This document shows, in pieces, positions 1-8,029 of a stretch of 35,329 nt of DNA. The stretch lies in assembly GCA_903875225.1 (NCBI GenBank), contig CAIQVJ010000056.1:1-35329 (forward strand), in the 5' to 3' direction. Both the position numbers and the translations under genes were made by a program. A model generated the notes under the pieces. That model did no database searches. It was not told where the DNA came from and was given only the letters and a program-made list of their open reading frames with translations. Position 1 is the stretch's first letter, and the number at the start of each line of letters is the position of its first letter. Origin of the DNA: an uncultured Pseudomonadota bacterium. GTDB lineage: Bacteria; Myxococcota_A; UBA796; SXON01.

Positions 1-289
1 ACGCCGTGGTGACGGCAGCCAGGTGCAGAGAGCTCAGCGCGCAACCGGACGTGGTTCGCGGCAGAACGCACTTCCACTGGTGGCCCGCAGACCGCGCTCC
101 GTGCGCCGAGCGCGCCGCTTCATGACGATTTGGAATCAGGTAGTCCTGCGAGGAGAGCGTCGATGGGCTCTCCGGCTGGGCGTACCACACGATCTCGTGA
201 TGAGGTTCGGTGAACGCGGCGGGGTTCGAGAGGCCCGCGACGGGCGAGCCGGGGGATTGACCGCAGGACAGGCTGAGGAGGAGCAGCAT
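1..289 (-). CDS. Partial lipoprotein, runs off left edge
   Basis: An open frame of 96 codons with no stop runs from an ATG at 289 to the window edge. The protein begins MLLLLSLSC, a very short hydrophobic stretch ending in a lipobox-like cysteine at residue 9, and continues GQSPGSPVAGLSNPAAF. A weak GAGA ribosome site lies about 8 nt upstream. It is the last gene of the leftward block, 261 bp beyond the nuclease gene. I recognise no domain. The second half is rich in Ala, Ser and His and could be chance coding in GC-rich DNA. The short signal matches those of better-supported lipoproteins in this window, which is the main reason to accept it. Only the N-terminus is visible, so no function can be given. 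Confidence 0.5.
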   Translation of the reverse strand, partial: MLLLLSLSCGQSPGSPVAGLSNPAAFTEPHHEIVWYAQPESPSTLSSQDYLIPNRHEAARSAHGARSAGHQWKCVLPRTTSGCALSSLHLAAVTTA

Positions 290-518
290 CGGACGATCTC
301 GAGGGTGGGAGGCGACAGGGGCATCCGCAAGCCGCGTGCCGGTCGAGGATCGACGGATGAAGCTGAAATCAGCTTGGTTGTTCCGAGGTCGCACCGCATT
401 TCTGAGCCGATCGCGAACGAAGCTTCCTTCGAATTACGAATCCGTATTCAAAACCCCTGGCGACGGGCACCCCGACCCGGACAAAGCGGCGTCCCACTGC
501 CGCACGTTGCCGCGATCC

Positions 519-538
519 GGGGGCAGCGAGCCGCCCCC
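519..538 (-). terminator. GC-rich hairpin just after the nuclease gene
   Basis: GGGGGC (519-524) pairs with GCCCCC (533-538) across an 8-nt loop, 12 bp beyond the nuclease stop codon at 551. There is no T-run on the minus-strand side, so it is at best an imperfect intrinsic terminator or an RNA 3'-end protector. A separate AGCTG/CAGCT dyad lies at 361-374 in the same gap. The gap becomes AT-rich at about 410-460 and may hold a promoter for the left-edge lipoprotein. Confidence 0.35.
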
Positions 539-550
539 TTGTCGGCAGGC

Positions 551-1432
551 CTACGGCGTTTCCTGGTCCACGCTGTGGTCCCGGGCGTCCACCACCCGCC
601 CGTACCGGTCGTAGATGGTGGCGCGGTCGAGCTTGTTGTTCCAGATCGGATCGGCGCTCTGGAGGTAGATCTCGATCTGCGCCTGGGTGTCGACGGCGTT
701 GGCGCCCTTTCCGGAGTGGATCTTGAACGTGTAGCCCGCGGGCACGACGACCTGCGGGAACTCCCAGCGGTTGCCGGAGATGTCGGCGATCGCATACCCG
801 GAGAGGTCGATGGGGTCGGGGCTCACGTTGCACACGCGCAGGTACTCGCCGTTCACGTTCTCCCGGTCGTCGCCGTCGGCGTTCGCGTGGAAGCTCGTGA
901 TGTGCAGGGTGCCCTGGTAGCGCGCGGTGCTCCACACGCCGCGGTGGGCCTTGCGGGCCACCTCCTGCGCGGCGACGAGCGGCGAGACGTCTGTGGAGTC
1001 CGGCGGGATGATGAACACGTGGCCCAGGCCCTGTTCGAGCAGCAGGAGCGAGAGGTTCTGGCCGTCGATCATGATCCCGGCGACGAGGCGCCCATACCCG
1101 TCGCGCAGGGTGGAGCCGTAGACCAGTTGGACCGACTTGCCCTGCACCTTGGAGGCGGTGAACGCCTTGGCCTCGGGGCCGTAGTCCTCGTGCGGCTTGA
1201 GCTCCGGCGTGTTGACCCAGCGCAGGCGGACCCGGTCCCCGCTGTCGAGGGTGACCGTGTCCCCGTCGTACACGCTCACCACCACGGCGGTGGCGGGGCC
1301 GGGCTTGACGGGTGCGGCGGTCGGGGCGACGGGCGCGGCCTCGTCGGGGTCGTCGGCGAAGGCGGGGGCGACGAACGCCGGGGCTGTGAGGGCGAGGGCG
1401 AACGCTGTGGCGAAGGAGGCGAAGCTGCGCAT
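551..1432 (-). CDS. Secreted SNase-like nuclease with C-terminal lamin-tail domain
   Basis: A 293-residue protein with a Sec signal (MRSFASFATAFALALTAPAF, Ala-rich, probable cleavage near APAFA). Residues about 47-170 match the staphylococcal nuclease fold: VYDGDTV holds the Asp pair, then RLRWVNTPE, YGPEAKAFT and RDGYGRLVAG with the arginine equivalent to R87. The Asp expected in the family's DTPE motif (D40 in the Staphylococcus enzyme, a calcium ligand) is Asn here, while the Glu (E43) is kept. Activity is therefore plausible but not certain. Residues about 175-293 form a lamin-tail domain (LRVCNVSPDPIDLSGYAI), a beta-sandwich also found in two other proteins of this window. It lies 63 bp after the small lipoprotein gene and is probably co-transcribed with it. 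It is likely periplasmic or extracellular. Confidence 0.88.
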   Translation of the reverse strand: MRSFASFATAFALALTAPAFVAPAFADDPDEAAPVAPTAAPVKPGPATAVVVSVYDGDTVTLDSGDRVRLRWVNTPELKPHEDYGPEAKAFTASKVQGKSVQLVYGSTLRDGYGRLVAGIMIDGQNLSLLLLEQGLGHVFIIPPDSTDVSPLVAAQEVARKAHRGVWSTARYQGTLHITSFHANADGDDRENVNGEYLRVCNVSPDPIDLSGYAIADISGNRWEFPQVVVPAGYTFKIHSGKGANAVDTQAQIEIYLQSADPIWNNKLDRATIYDRYGRVVDARDHSVDQETP

Positions 1433-1495
1433 GGTGATCCAGGAGCTATCGCGGGAGAACGCGTGGGGTCGGGTGACGATTCCGGTGCTCCGGAT

Positions 1496-2155
1496 CTACT
1501 CGTCGCCGTCGCCCCAGGTGCCCACGTCCACGTTCTCGGCCCAGGCCGTGCAGCTGTCGCCCGAGTCGCAGGGATCCTCTCCCGAGACCTGGCCCGAGAT
1601 GACGCCGCTGGTGGTCCCGTCGCCGTCGAGCGTGGCCTGCACCCAGGCCGAGGCGTCGGTCCAGTCCGAGGCGGTGGTGTAGTCCGCGATGTCGAAGCTG
1701 CCGCCCATGGCGAGCAGATCCAGCTCCTGCCAGATGTGCCCGATGGCGTCGGCGCCCGCCTGCACCTCGCTGGTGAACGACTCGGCGAACACGCCATCGT
1801 CGCTCGTGAGGGTCATGTCCACGTCGAACGCCACGTAGTCGTCGCAGATGATGCCGATGTCGGTCTGCGCGCCGCCCTCGGGGTACACGGCCTCCTGGTC
1901 GACGAAGCGGGCGCTCTCCCCCGGGGTGTATTGCAGCGCGAGCGGGGTGCGCGCGCTGTCGGCGTACACCAGCGTGGCGTCCTCGGTCGCGGGCAGATCC
2001 GCGACGACAGTGGCGGCGGCCACGCCGATCGCGGTCACCTCGTCCATGGAGACGTCCGTGACGGTCTTCGAGCACGTGGGGCCGTCTGCGGCCTTGGGGG
2101 TGCACCCCAGCAGCGGGGCGAGCAGGAGGAGGGCAAGCGGGGAGGATGAGTGCAT
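1496..2155 (-). CDS. Lipoprotein of unknown function
   Basis: A 219-residue protein starting MHSSSPLALLLLAPLLGC, a clear type II signal with lipobox LLGC (Cys at 18). A GGAA ribosome site lies about 8 nt upstream of the ATG. The mature part is acidic, rich in Asp, Thr and Ala, with a few cysteines (CSKT, CDDY, DPCDSGDSC) that could form disulphides. I recognise no family. It sits 62 bp downstream of the large CotH lipoprotein gene and 63 bp upstream of the nuclease gene, all on the same strand, so a shared transcript is likely. The periodic beta-type sequence (ALVYADSARTPLAL, AFDVDMTLTSDDG) suggests a beta-sandwich. Confidence 0.8.
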   Translation of the reverse strand: MHSSSPLALLLLAPLLGCTPKAADGPTCSKTVTDVSMDEVTAIGVAAATVVADLPATEDATLVYADSARTPLALQYTPGESARFVDQEAVYPEGGAQTDIGIICDDYVAFDVDMTLTSDDGVFAESFTSEVQAGADAIGHIWQELDLLAMGGSFDIADYTTASDWTDASAWVQATLDGDGTTSGVISGQVSGEDPCDSGDSCTAWAENVDVGTWGDGDE

Positions 2156-2217
2156 TGGGAGTTCCGTTGTTCGAGAAGCTGCACACGCCGCGGCGGTTCG
2201 TCAGCCGGCGAGGGGGC

Positions 2218-5200
2218 CTACGGCGCGTAGAGCCCCGCCGCCCGTAGCTGCCCGATCAGGGCGTGGGTGCGTTGCGGGAAGAAGTCGTTCATCAGCCGAT
2301 CGTGCTCGGTCTGCCACTCGGCGTCGCGGGTGTATGGTGTGTCACGATACGTGTCACCCCAGCGCGCCGACTCGCCCACGATGGGGTCGAAGATCTCGGC
2401 TGCACGGGCCTCGTAGCGGGCGGCGGCCACGTCGGCCGAGAGCGGTCCGCCGGGGCCCAGCTGCAGGGCGGCGCGCTCGGCGTAGCGGGTACGGAAGGCG
2501 GCGACGGTGCGCAGGCGGGCGTAGACGTGGGAGACGGAGCCCGGGACGTCGACGTCCACGTTGTAGCTGTCGGTCGGGTACCAGAGCGAGTACTCCATGT
2601 CCCACACGTAGAAGGTCCACGGCTGTGCATCTGCGCGCTCCCGTGTGCCCCGCATGTTGTTGCTCTCGAAGCAACACGGGCCGTCCATGTTGGTCATGTA
2701 CTGGTGGATGAGCATGTAGTCGATCAGCGCGTCGACATCGAGATCGGCGCACAATGCGTCGTAGTTGGCCTGCACGTTGAGGTCGGCATCTGCCAGCGCG
2801 AGCGTGTGGTTCCATGCGTCGAGGTCGCCGTCGATCGCCTCGTTGGTGGTGGTGCGGCGGTTGATCGCATCGTAGTCGGAGTCGTCGCCGCCGAAGGCCT
2901 CTTCCGCGAAGCCGGCGTCCGGGCGCTCCACCGGCATGTAGAGCCCCCAGTACAGGCCGTTCAGGTACAGGTGCACGTAGGTGGCGTGCCCGTCGACCTT
3001 GCCCATGTCCCGGGCGGTGTCTCGTGCGAACGCATCGTGGATGTATTGAGCCATCTCGGGGTCGCGGAAGTCGAGGAAGGTCTTGCTGCCCCCCGCGCGG
3101 AGCACGATGCTGTCGAAGCGGGAGGCCTCCGAGTCGGAGAACAGCGGGTACTCCAACTTGGAGGCGCCATACTCGGACTGGAACTGGATCCGGAACGAGT
3201 GCTTGAGCGTGGACGAGTGGTAGCGCCACCCGTAGCCGTGGATCTGCAGGTCGGCGTCCTGCTGGAACCCGGTGGTGCCGTCGGGGAGGATGAGCTCGAA
3301 CGACGCGCGGCGGGTCCAGGCGTCGCCGCGATCGGCGCTGTTGGTGTAGATGCCGTTGTCGCCGAAGAGGTCCTCCGGGGCGAGCACCACCGAGAGCGTC
3401 GGGATCTCGCGCAGGCCCGCGAGCAGGTCGTCGTGGTAGGCAGGGTCGTCGACGACGTCGGGGTCCATCGCGTAGTCGGCGGCGTAGGGCCCCTCGGACT
3501 GCGAGTTCCAGATGGTGGGGAAGCCCGCCGGGGCCGCGGGTTGGTGGATGACGTCTGCGAGGAAGAGGTAGGTCTGCGTCGCCGTCGCGCTCTCGCCCCA
3601 CCCCTCCCGGAAGCCGGCGGCCCGCACGATCGCGGTGGTGGGCACGTCGAGGGTGGCGACAGGCGCGTCGCCGCCACTCGCGGGGGCGATGTGCGTGCCG
3701 TGGTCCAGGGTGGGCGTGCTGCCGTCCAGGGTGTACACGAGCGTGGCGCCAGGGGTCGGGCAGGTGATGGTCACGGTCTGCGTGGCGTCGTAGAAGCCGC
3801 GCGGGGGATCGAAGGTGGGCGTGTCCACGAACCCGGGCACCCCCTCGTCGTTGGGCTCGCCGGGGGTGGGCGCCTGCATCCACGCCGGCTCCCCCGTCTG
3901 GATCCAGTCGAGGCGCAGGGTAGCGGCGAGGAACAGGTCGTCGTCGTCGGCGCTGATGTTGGTCACGCGCAGGCCGAGGACCGAGTTGGAGCCAAGTCTG
4001 CTCGCGTCCACGGGGAAGCTCCCGGGCTCCCCTGCGCTGTGGGCCGAGGTGGCCGGCACGGCGGCGACCTGCGCGCCATCGAGCCAGGCGTCGAACCCGT
4101 CGTCGTAGTCCACCTCGAGCGTGCCCCGGGTGGGTGGCGTCTCGGTTGGGATGGGAAAGCGCGCGGCGGCTTCCCCCAGCCCCCCGCCCAGGTCCGTGTG
4201 GATGCGGTCGGCGTAGGCGCCGGTCGGGCGCCCCTGCACGACGAGCTCACCGAGGGAGAGCCACTCGCTGCCCGGGTACCCGGCCTTCGTGACCGTCACG
4301 CGGGCGCCGACGGTGCCGCCGGGGAGCGCAAGCTCGACCTGGCTGCCCGGGGAGACGGGGGCCTCGCCGCTCGCGACGGGGTTCACCACGCCCGAGGTCC
4401 ACACGGTCGCCCCGGTGCTGTCCGAGAGGGTGACCGTGATGTCGTACAGGCGCTCGGCGCAGCAGTCCACGCGGTTGAGCAGCCGGATCGTGGAGACCTC
4501 GTAGTTTCGGGCGAGGTCCACGGCGAGCCAGGGGGTGAGGTCTCCATCTGCGGTGTGGCTGAACGTCATCGCGTCGCCGTCCACGGCCCCGACGCCCGTG
4601 TAGCCGTAGCCATCGCTCGACTGGGTGGCCGCCTTGCCGAAGGCGGCGTCTTCCTCGTCTCCCTCGGCCACGGGTCCGTCGTAGCCCATCGGCAGGGTGA
4701 CAGGCGCCCAGGCGCTGTCGTCGAAGCTCGGGTCCGCCCAACCGGCCGGCGCGGTCGGCGACCAGGTGCCCACGCTGCCATCGGCCACCGGCGTCGTGGT
4801 GACGACGGTCTGTCCGAGCCCCCACGAGACGTCGGGACCGAGCGCCGGGAGGGTGAGGGTGGCGATCACCGAGCCGTCCGGGGCCAACAGGGTGAGTGGT
4901 TCCCCCGCGCTCGAGAGTTGGAACGAGGCGTGCAACTCGCCCGCCGGACCGGCGTCTCCCTTGCCTGAAGCGAACACCACCCGGTATTCGCCCGGCACCA
5001 TCGTGACCGCCGGCAGGGTCCACGCATCGCCCGAATCGGAGAGGGACCAACCCGCCAGATCGACGGCGTCGGGGCCCGGGTTGTACAACTCCAGCCAATC
5101 GGACGTGTCGCCGTCGCCGTCCTCCAACGTCCCGTGGTTCTCGCTCATCGCCTCCGTGATCAATACGTCGCCCCAACTCCCCGACACGGTTGGGACCGAG

Positions 5201-5331
5201 TCGTCGGCGGGTGCCCCGTGACCTTTGCTGTCAGGGGTGTCGGAGGGGCTCGGCGGGTGGCAGGCGAGCAGCAGCAGCACCAGACCCGGGGCGCAGAGCC
5301 CGGCGGATCGGGTGGGGAGCGGGAGCCTCAA
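2218..5331 (-). CDS. Large LTD/jelly-roll/F5-8C/CotH lipoprotein
   Basis: A 1037-residue protein if translation starts at the TTG at 5331, which overlaps the stop of the HEAT-repeat gene (TTGA). That start gives a complete signal peptide, RLPLPTRSAGLCAPGLVL followed by LLLAC with Cys 24. Rough domain order: lamin-tail domain 55-165; a jelly-roll begun by DPSFDDSAWAPVTLP near 185; an F5/8-type C (discoidin-like) domain about 228-362 inserted inside it; the rest of the jelly-roll to about 480; a chitobiase C-terminal-type domain about 500-560 (YTLDGSTPT); and a CotH-like domain about 630-1000 (LKHSFRIQF, YLNGLYWGLYMPVE, YVWDMEYSLW). CotH family members include atypical protein kinases. The usual WDxDxxF motif is degenerate here (WDMEYSLW). 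Role inferred: a surface protein that binds a glycan or cell-wall ligand. A GTG at 5280 is a less likely alternative start. Confidence 0.85.
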   Translation of the reverse strand: MRLPLPTRSAGLCAPGLVLLLLACHPPSPSDTPDSKGHGAPADDSVPTVSGSWGDVLITEAMSENHGTLEDGDGDTSDWLELYNPGPDAVDLAGWSLSDSGDAWTLPAVTMVPGEYRVVFASGKGDAGPAGELHASFQLSSAGEPLTLLAPDGSVIATLTLPALGPDVSWGLGQTVVTTTPVADGSVGTWSPTAPAGWADPSFDDSAWAPVTLPMGYDGPVAEGDEEDAAFGKAATQSSDGYGYTGVGAVDGDAMTFSHTADGDLTPWLAVDLARNYEVSTIRLLNRVDCCAERLYDITVTLSDSTGATVWTSGVVNPVASGEAPVSPGSQVELALPGGTVGARVTVTKAGYPGSEWLSLGELVVQGRPTGAYADRIHTDLGGGLGEAAARFPIPTETPPTRGTLEVDYDDGFDAWLDGAQVAAVPATSAHSAGEPGSFPVDASRLGSNSVLGLRVTNISADDDDLFLAATLRLDWIQTGEPAWMQAPTPGEPNDEGVPGFVDTPTFDPPRGFYDATQTVTITCPTPGATLVYTLDGSTPTLDHGTHIAPASGGDAPVATLDVPTTAIVRAAGFREGWGESATATQTYLFLADVIHQPAAPAGFPTIWNSQSEGPYAADYAMDPDVVDDPAYHDDLLAGLREIPTLSVVLAPEDLFGDNGIYTNSADRGDAWTRRASFELILPDGTTGFQQDADLQIHGYGWRYHSSTLKHSFRIQFQSEYGASKLEYPLFSDSEASRFDSIVLRAGGSKTFLDFRDPEMAQYIHDAFARDTARDMGKVDGHATYVHLYLNGLYWGLYMPVERPDAGFAEEAFGGDDSDYDAINRRTTTNEAIDGDLDAWNHTLALADADLNVQANYDALCADLDVDALIDYMLIHQYMTNMDGPCCFESNNMRGTRERADAQPWTFYVWDMEYSLWYPTDSYNVDVDVPGSVSHVYARLRTVAAFRTRYAERAALQLGPGGPLSADVAAARYEARAAEIFDPIVGESARWGDTYRDTPYTRDAEWQTEHDRLMNDFFPQRTHALIGQLRAAGLYAP

Positions 5332-5921
5332 TCCCCGAACCGCTTGAGCACCCCGATGGCGGCCGCGCGGACCTCCGGGTCGGGGTCGGTCCGCAGGGGC
5401 CGGATCGTCATCGTGAGCGAGGGGCCGGCGAGCTGTCCGATCGCCGTGACGACCTCCTTGCGCACCACCGGGCTCGGGTGGGCGACCAGCCGGCGGATCA
5501 ACTGCACGCCCGACCTCCAGTCGGTCCAGCAGGCGATCCTGCAGGCGAGGGCGATCACCGCGGGGTCTGGAGACGCGAGCATCGTCTGGACGCGGCCTCG
5601 TCCGGCCGAGTCCAGCGGGTTCCCGACGAAGAGCTTCTCGGCGCGGGGGTCCCCGGCGTCCACGAGCTTCCAGGGATCGGTGCCGAGGTCGGGCTCGGCG
5701 GGTGCGGCGGGCGCCACAGGGGCGAGCTCGGCGTCCAGGGTGAGCCTGCACGCCGGCAACGTGCTCCCCAGCTCGTAGACCGCCTGCAGGAGCTCGGGCA
5801 GGTCGAGGGTAAGCCGGGCCCGCTCATCGGTGGCCGGGTCGGTGACCGCGGCCCCGGGTGGCAGGGCGAGCACCTCGTCCGGGGTGAGGGGAGCGGGGCG
5901 GTACAGGCGGATCGTAGGCAT
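5328..5921 (-). CDS. HEAT-repeat protein
   Basis: A 197-residue protein beginning MPTIRLYRPAPLTPDEVLAL. There is no signal peptide, so it is probably cytoplasmic. The C-terminal half (about 95-197) holds three helical repeats of HEAT type, the last two clearest: AHPSPVVRKEVVTAIGQLAG and TDPDPEVRAAAIGVLKRFGD. The frame stays open far upstream, but this ATG is the first start outside the preceding MopE-type gene, which ends 38 bp away. I see no clear Shine-Dalgarno. Its stop codon overlaps the TTG start of the big CotH lipoprotein, which suggests translational coupling. HEAT repeats usually mediate protein-protein contacts. A link to the lipoprotein is inferred only from this coupling. Confidence 0.8.
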   Translation of the reverse strand: MPTIRLYRPAPLTPDEVLALPPGAAVTDPATDERARLTLDLPELLQAVYELGSTLPACRLTLDAELAPVAPAAPAEPDLGTDPWKLVDAGDPRAEKLFVGNPLDSAGRGRVQTMLASPDPAVIALACRIACWTDWRSGVQLIRRLVAHPSPVVRKEVVTAIGQLAGPSLTMTIRPLRTDPDPEVRAAAIGVLKRFGD

Positions 5922-5959
5922 GTCGGCAGTGTATTGCGGGCGGCGGCGGGCGCACGGCG

Positions 5960-7726
5960 CTACCGGCACGTCCCCGACGTGCACCGGAAGCTCGCGGCTG
6001 CCCCGAAGGTGTAGCCGCACACGTCGTCCGGCCCGTTGTCGGTGGTCCCGGCTCCCCAGTCGGAGTCCACCGAGGTCAACACCGCCCCGCCGGTCGAGGA
6101 GAGGCTGGCCGCGCCGCAGGACGCGCCGCCTGCGACGTTCGATGTGAGCGTGCTCTCGGTCACCAGCGCTGTCGCTGTCGCATCCTCGCCCATGGGAAGC
6201 AGGAGGACCGCCGCGCCGGCCTCGGTGGCCATGTTTCCGTCGAGCGTGCAGCCCTCCAGGTCGACGGATGGGGTGCCGAATCCCTCGATGGCGACCGCGC
6301 CACCGTTCGCCGCACGGTTGCCGTGGAACTCGGTGGAGACAGCGTGCAGTGTCCCGCCGCCCCATGAGAGGAGCAGGACCGCGCCGCCCAGCCCCGGTGA
6401 CTCGTTGCCCTCGAACAGGCACGCCTGCGCGAGGACCGTCGGGAAGTCCCAGTCCCCCAGGGTCATCGCCCCGCCCCCGGTGCCGGCGAAGTTGTCGACG
6501 AAGGAGACGGAATCGAGCGTGAGCGTCTCGGCCGGTCCCCTCCCGCCGTACAGTAGCGCCCCGGCGTAGTGGGTTGCCGTGTTGGCGTTGAACTCGGTGT
6601 TCGAGAGGGTGACGGAGGCCCGGCTGTCGATATCCATCGCGCCGGCGTCCCCGCCCGAGGCGTTCGCACCGAACCGGCTGTCGGTGACCGTCGCGCTCCC
6701 CCCTCCCACCACGACCGCTCCTCCGGCATACCCCGCGTAGTTCCCGACGAAGAGGACGCGGTCGAGGGTGAGTGACGCCTCGTCGCCCTCGAGGTCGAAG
6801 GCGCCGCCGTCATCGCTGGCCGCGTTGTCGCCGAAGGTACACCGTGCGATGCAGAGCGTGTTCTGGGTTCCCCGAAGGCCGGCGCCCTCGGTCGCCACGC
6901 CGCCCTCTACCGAGAGGTCCACCAGCGTGAGCTCGTTCCTCGTCCCCATGTCCAGCACCTGGGCCCCTGCGCCGCTGAGCACACTGACTCCGGCGCCGTA
7001 CCCTGCGATGCGGAGCGGCGAGATGTGCTGTGCGAGCGGCCCCGGCCAGGTGCCCGGGCAGAGGCTGACGACATCCCCCGCCGAGGCGGCGTCCAGCGCA
7101 TCCTGGACCTTTGCGAAGGTCGCACCGGAGGGCAGCACTGCGGCCACGCCGTCCTTGCACAGGCCCACGTCCACGGGCACAGCGGGGTCGCACGGGCCCG
7201 GCATGTCGCTGCCCGGGTCGGTCTGGAAAAGCGGCGCGCAGGCGCCGCTGTAGTCGTCGGTGAGCCCGTCGCAGTCCTGGTCGATCCGGTCCAGGCACAC
7301 CTCGGCACTCCCGGGGTGGACCGTCGCCTCGCTGTCGTCGCAGTCCGTCGTGTCGGCGACGTACCCGGGGGGCGCGGCGCATGCCGTGACTGCCGGGCCA
7401 GCGGTGCCGTAGCCGTCTCCGTCGCCGTCCTCGACCCAGGCTGACTGGCCGGTGACGGAGGACTCCTCGTCGTCCACGAGCCCGTTGCAGTTGTCGTCGT
7501 ACCCGTTGCACGCCTCGAGCGCGCCGGGGTTGATCGTCGGATCGGCGTCGTCGCAGTCGCCGGTGGTGGGGATGTAGCCGTCGGGCGCCTCGCAGGCGGA
7601 GGCGGTTGTTTCGCTTCCGAAGCCGTCGCCGTCGGAGTCGGCGTACCATGTCTCCGCGGTGCACGCCGGGGGGGTGGGGGTGTCTGGCAGGTTCCGTGTA
7701 CACGCGATGAGTTGGAGCAGAAGCAT
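5960..7726 (-). CDS. MopE-type repeat and beta-helix lipoprotein
   Basis: A 588-residue protein. The ATG at 7726 is chosen because GGGGA lies 8 nt upstream and the product begins MLLLQLIAC, a very short signal with lipobox cysteine 9. Longer starts have no signal-like sequence. Next come two MopE-type Asp-rich units (WYADSDGDGFG to DCDDADPTINPGALEAC, and AWVEDGDGDGYG to DCDDSEATVHPG), each ending in a Cys/Asp segment like CNGYDDNCNGLVDD. Such units are thought to bind metal or to act as rigid disulphide-linked stalks. From about residue 190 the protein becomes a right-handed beta-helix with repeats such as GGAFDLEG, GGAVVVGGG, GGAMTLGD and GGAVLLLS. It is probably exposed at the surface. It is the first gene of the leftward block and is preceded by the promoter at 7793-7821. 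Confidence 0.85.
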   Translation of the reverse strand: MLLLQLIACTRNLPDTPTPPACTAETWYADSDGDGFGSETTASACEAPDGYIPTTGDCDDADPTINPGALEACNGYDDNCNGLVDDEESSVTGQSAWVEDGDGDGYGTAGPAVTACAAPPGYVADTTDCDDSEATVHPGSAEVCLDRIDQDCDGLTDDYSGACAPLFQTDPGSDMPGPCDPAVPVDVGLCKDGVAAVLPSGATFAKVQDALDAASAGDVVSLCPGTWPGPLAQHISPLRIAGYGAGVSVLSGAGAQVLDMGTRNELTLVDLSVEGGVATEGAGLRGTQNTLCIARCTFGDNAASDDGGAFDLEGDEASLTLDRVLFVGNYAGYAGGAVVVGGGSATVTDSRFGANASGGDAGAMDIDSRASVTLSNTEFNANTATHYAGALLYGGRGPAETLTLDSVSFVDNFAGTGGGAMTLGDWDFPTVLAQACLFEGNESPGLGGAVLLLSWGGGTLHAVSTEFHGNRAANGGAVAIEGFGTPSVDLEGCTLDGNMATEAGAAVLLLPMGEDATATALVTESTLTSNVAGGASCGAASLSSTGGAVLTSVDSDWGAGTTDNGPDDVCGYTFGAAASFRCTSGTCR

Positions 7727-7792
7727 TGGGCATCCCCAGTGAAGATGTTGGGTGTCAGCGACGAACGCGCTCCGCATGAAGTTCCAGCTTCG

Positions 7793-7821
7793 AGAGTACC
7801 CGCTCCCCGCGGGGAAGTCAA
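7793..7821 (-). promoter_or_regulatory. Sigma70-type promoter with palindromic spacer
   Basis: Read on the minus strand: TTGACT (7821-7816), a 17-bp spacer, then TACTCT (7798-7793). This predicts transcription starting near 7786 and a leader of about 60 nt before the ATG at 7726. The spacer contains a perfect 12-bp palindrome, TCCCCGCGGGGA (7804-7815), exactly where a repressor or a DNA-distorting activator would sit between the two promoter boxes. The match is by eye only. Confidence 0.5.
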
Positions 7822-7884
7822 CGAGGCGGCAAGAGTCGCGTTGCAGGGGCCCAGCAGCGGCTCCTGAGCGCGGCATTTTTTCAG

Positions 7885-7896
7885 AATTTGGAAATT
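7885..7896. promoter_or_regulatory. AT-rich dyad in the divergent intergenic region
   Basis: AATTTGGAAATT is a dyad with 5-bp arms and a 2-bp centre in the most AT-rich part of the 7727-8025 divergent region, next to a T6 run. It could be an operator or an UP-like element serving either direction. Nothing else coding-like is seen in this gap. Confidence 0.2.
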
Positions 7897-7928
7897 GTGG
7901 CGATATTCCGCTCCTGGATCGTAGTTTG

Positions 7929-7937
7929 TGCTACACT
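7929..7937 (+). promoter_or_regulatory. Candidate extended -10 promoter
   Basis: TG-C-TACACT fits an extended -10 element (TGnTAnnnT). No good -35 is visible 16-18 bp upstream. Transcription would start near 7944, about 44 nt before the ATG at 7988, which has a good Shine-Dalgarno. It would drive the rightward FG-GAP genes. Confidence 0.35.
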
Positions 7938-7987
7938 TCTTGCGCGCGGCACGAGGCCGTTCCACCGCCACCCGAGGGAAACTCGCC

Positions 7988-8029
7988 ATGTTCCGTATTT
8001 CGCCCCCCCAAGCCGTAGCCTGTCCGTGA
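7988..8029 (+). other. Short leader ORF with strong RBS, or frameshifted N-terminus
   Basis: GAGGGA lies 8 nt before an ATG that opens a 13-codon frame (MFRISPPQAVACP). Its TGA stop overlaps the GTG start of the FG-GAP lipoprotein (GTGA). The frame contains a C7 tract (8003-8009). One extra C would join this well-initiated N-terminus in frame to the lipoprotein signal sequence. It is therefore either a coupling leader peptide, a phase-variable start, or a homopolymer error. Confidence 0.4.

Noticed and set aside
23..2149. Long plus-strand frame of about 700 codons
   Set aside because: It is antisense to the nuclease and lipoprotein genes, low in hydrophobic segments and rich in Arg, Gly and Val, as expected for a shadow frame in GC-rich DNA.
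2263..4968. Plus-strand frame of about 900 codons
   Set aside because: It lies opposite the CotH lipoprotein, which has clear domains and a signal peptide. The antisense product has none.
5332..5751. N-terminal extension of the large CotH lipoprotein
   Set aside because: The extension is Arg/Pro-rich and overlaps the HEAT-repeat gene. The lipobox signal begins right at the TTG at 5331, so the real start is there.
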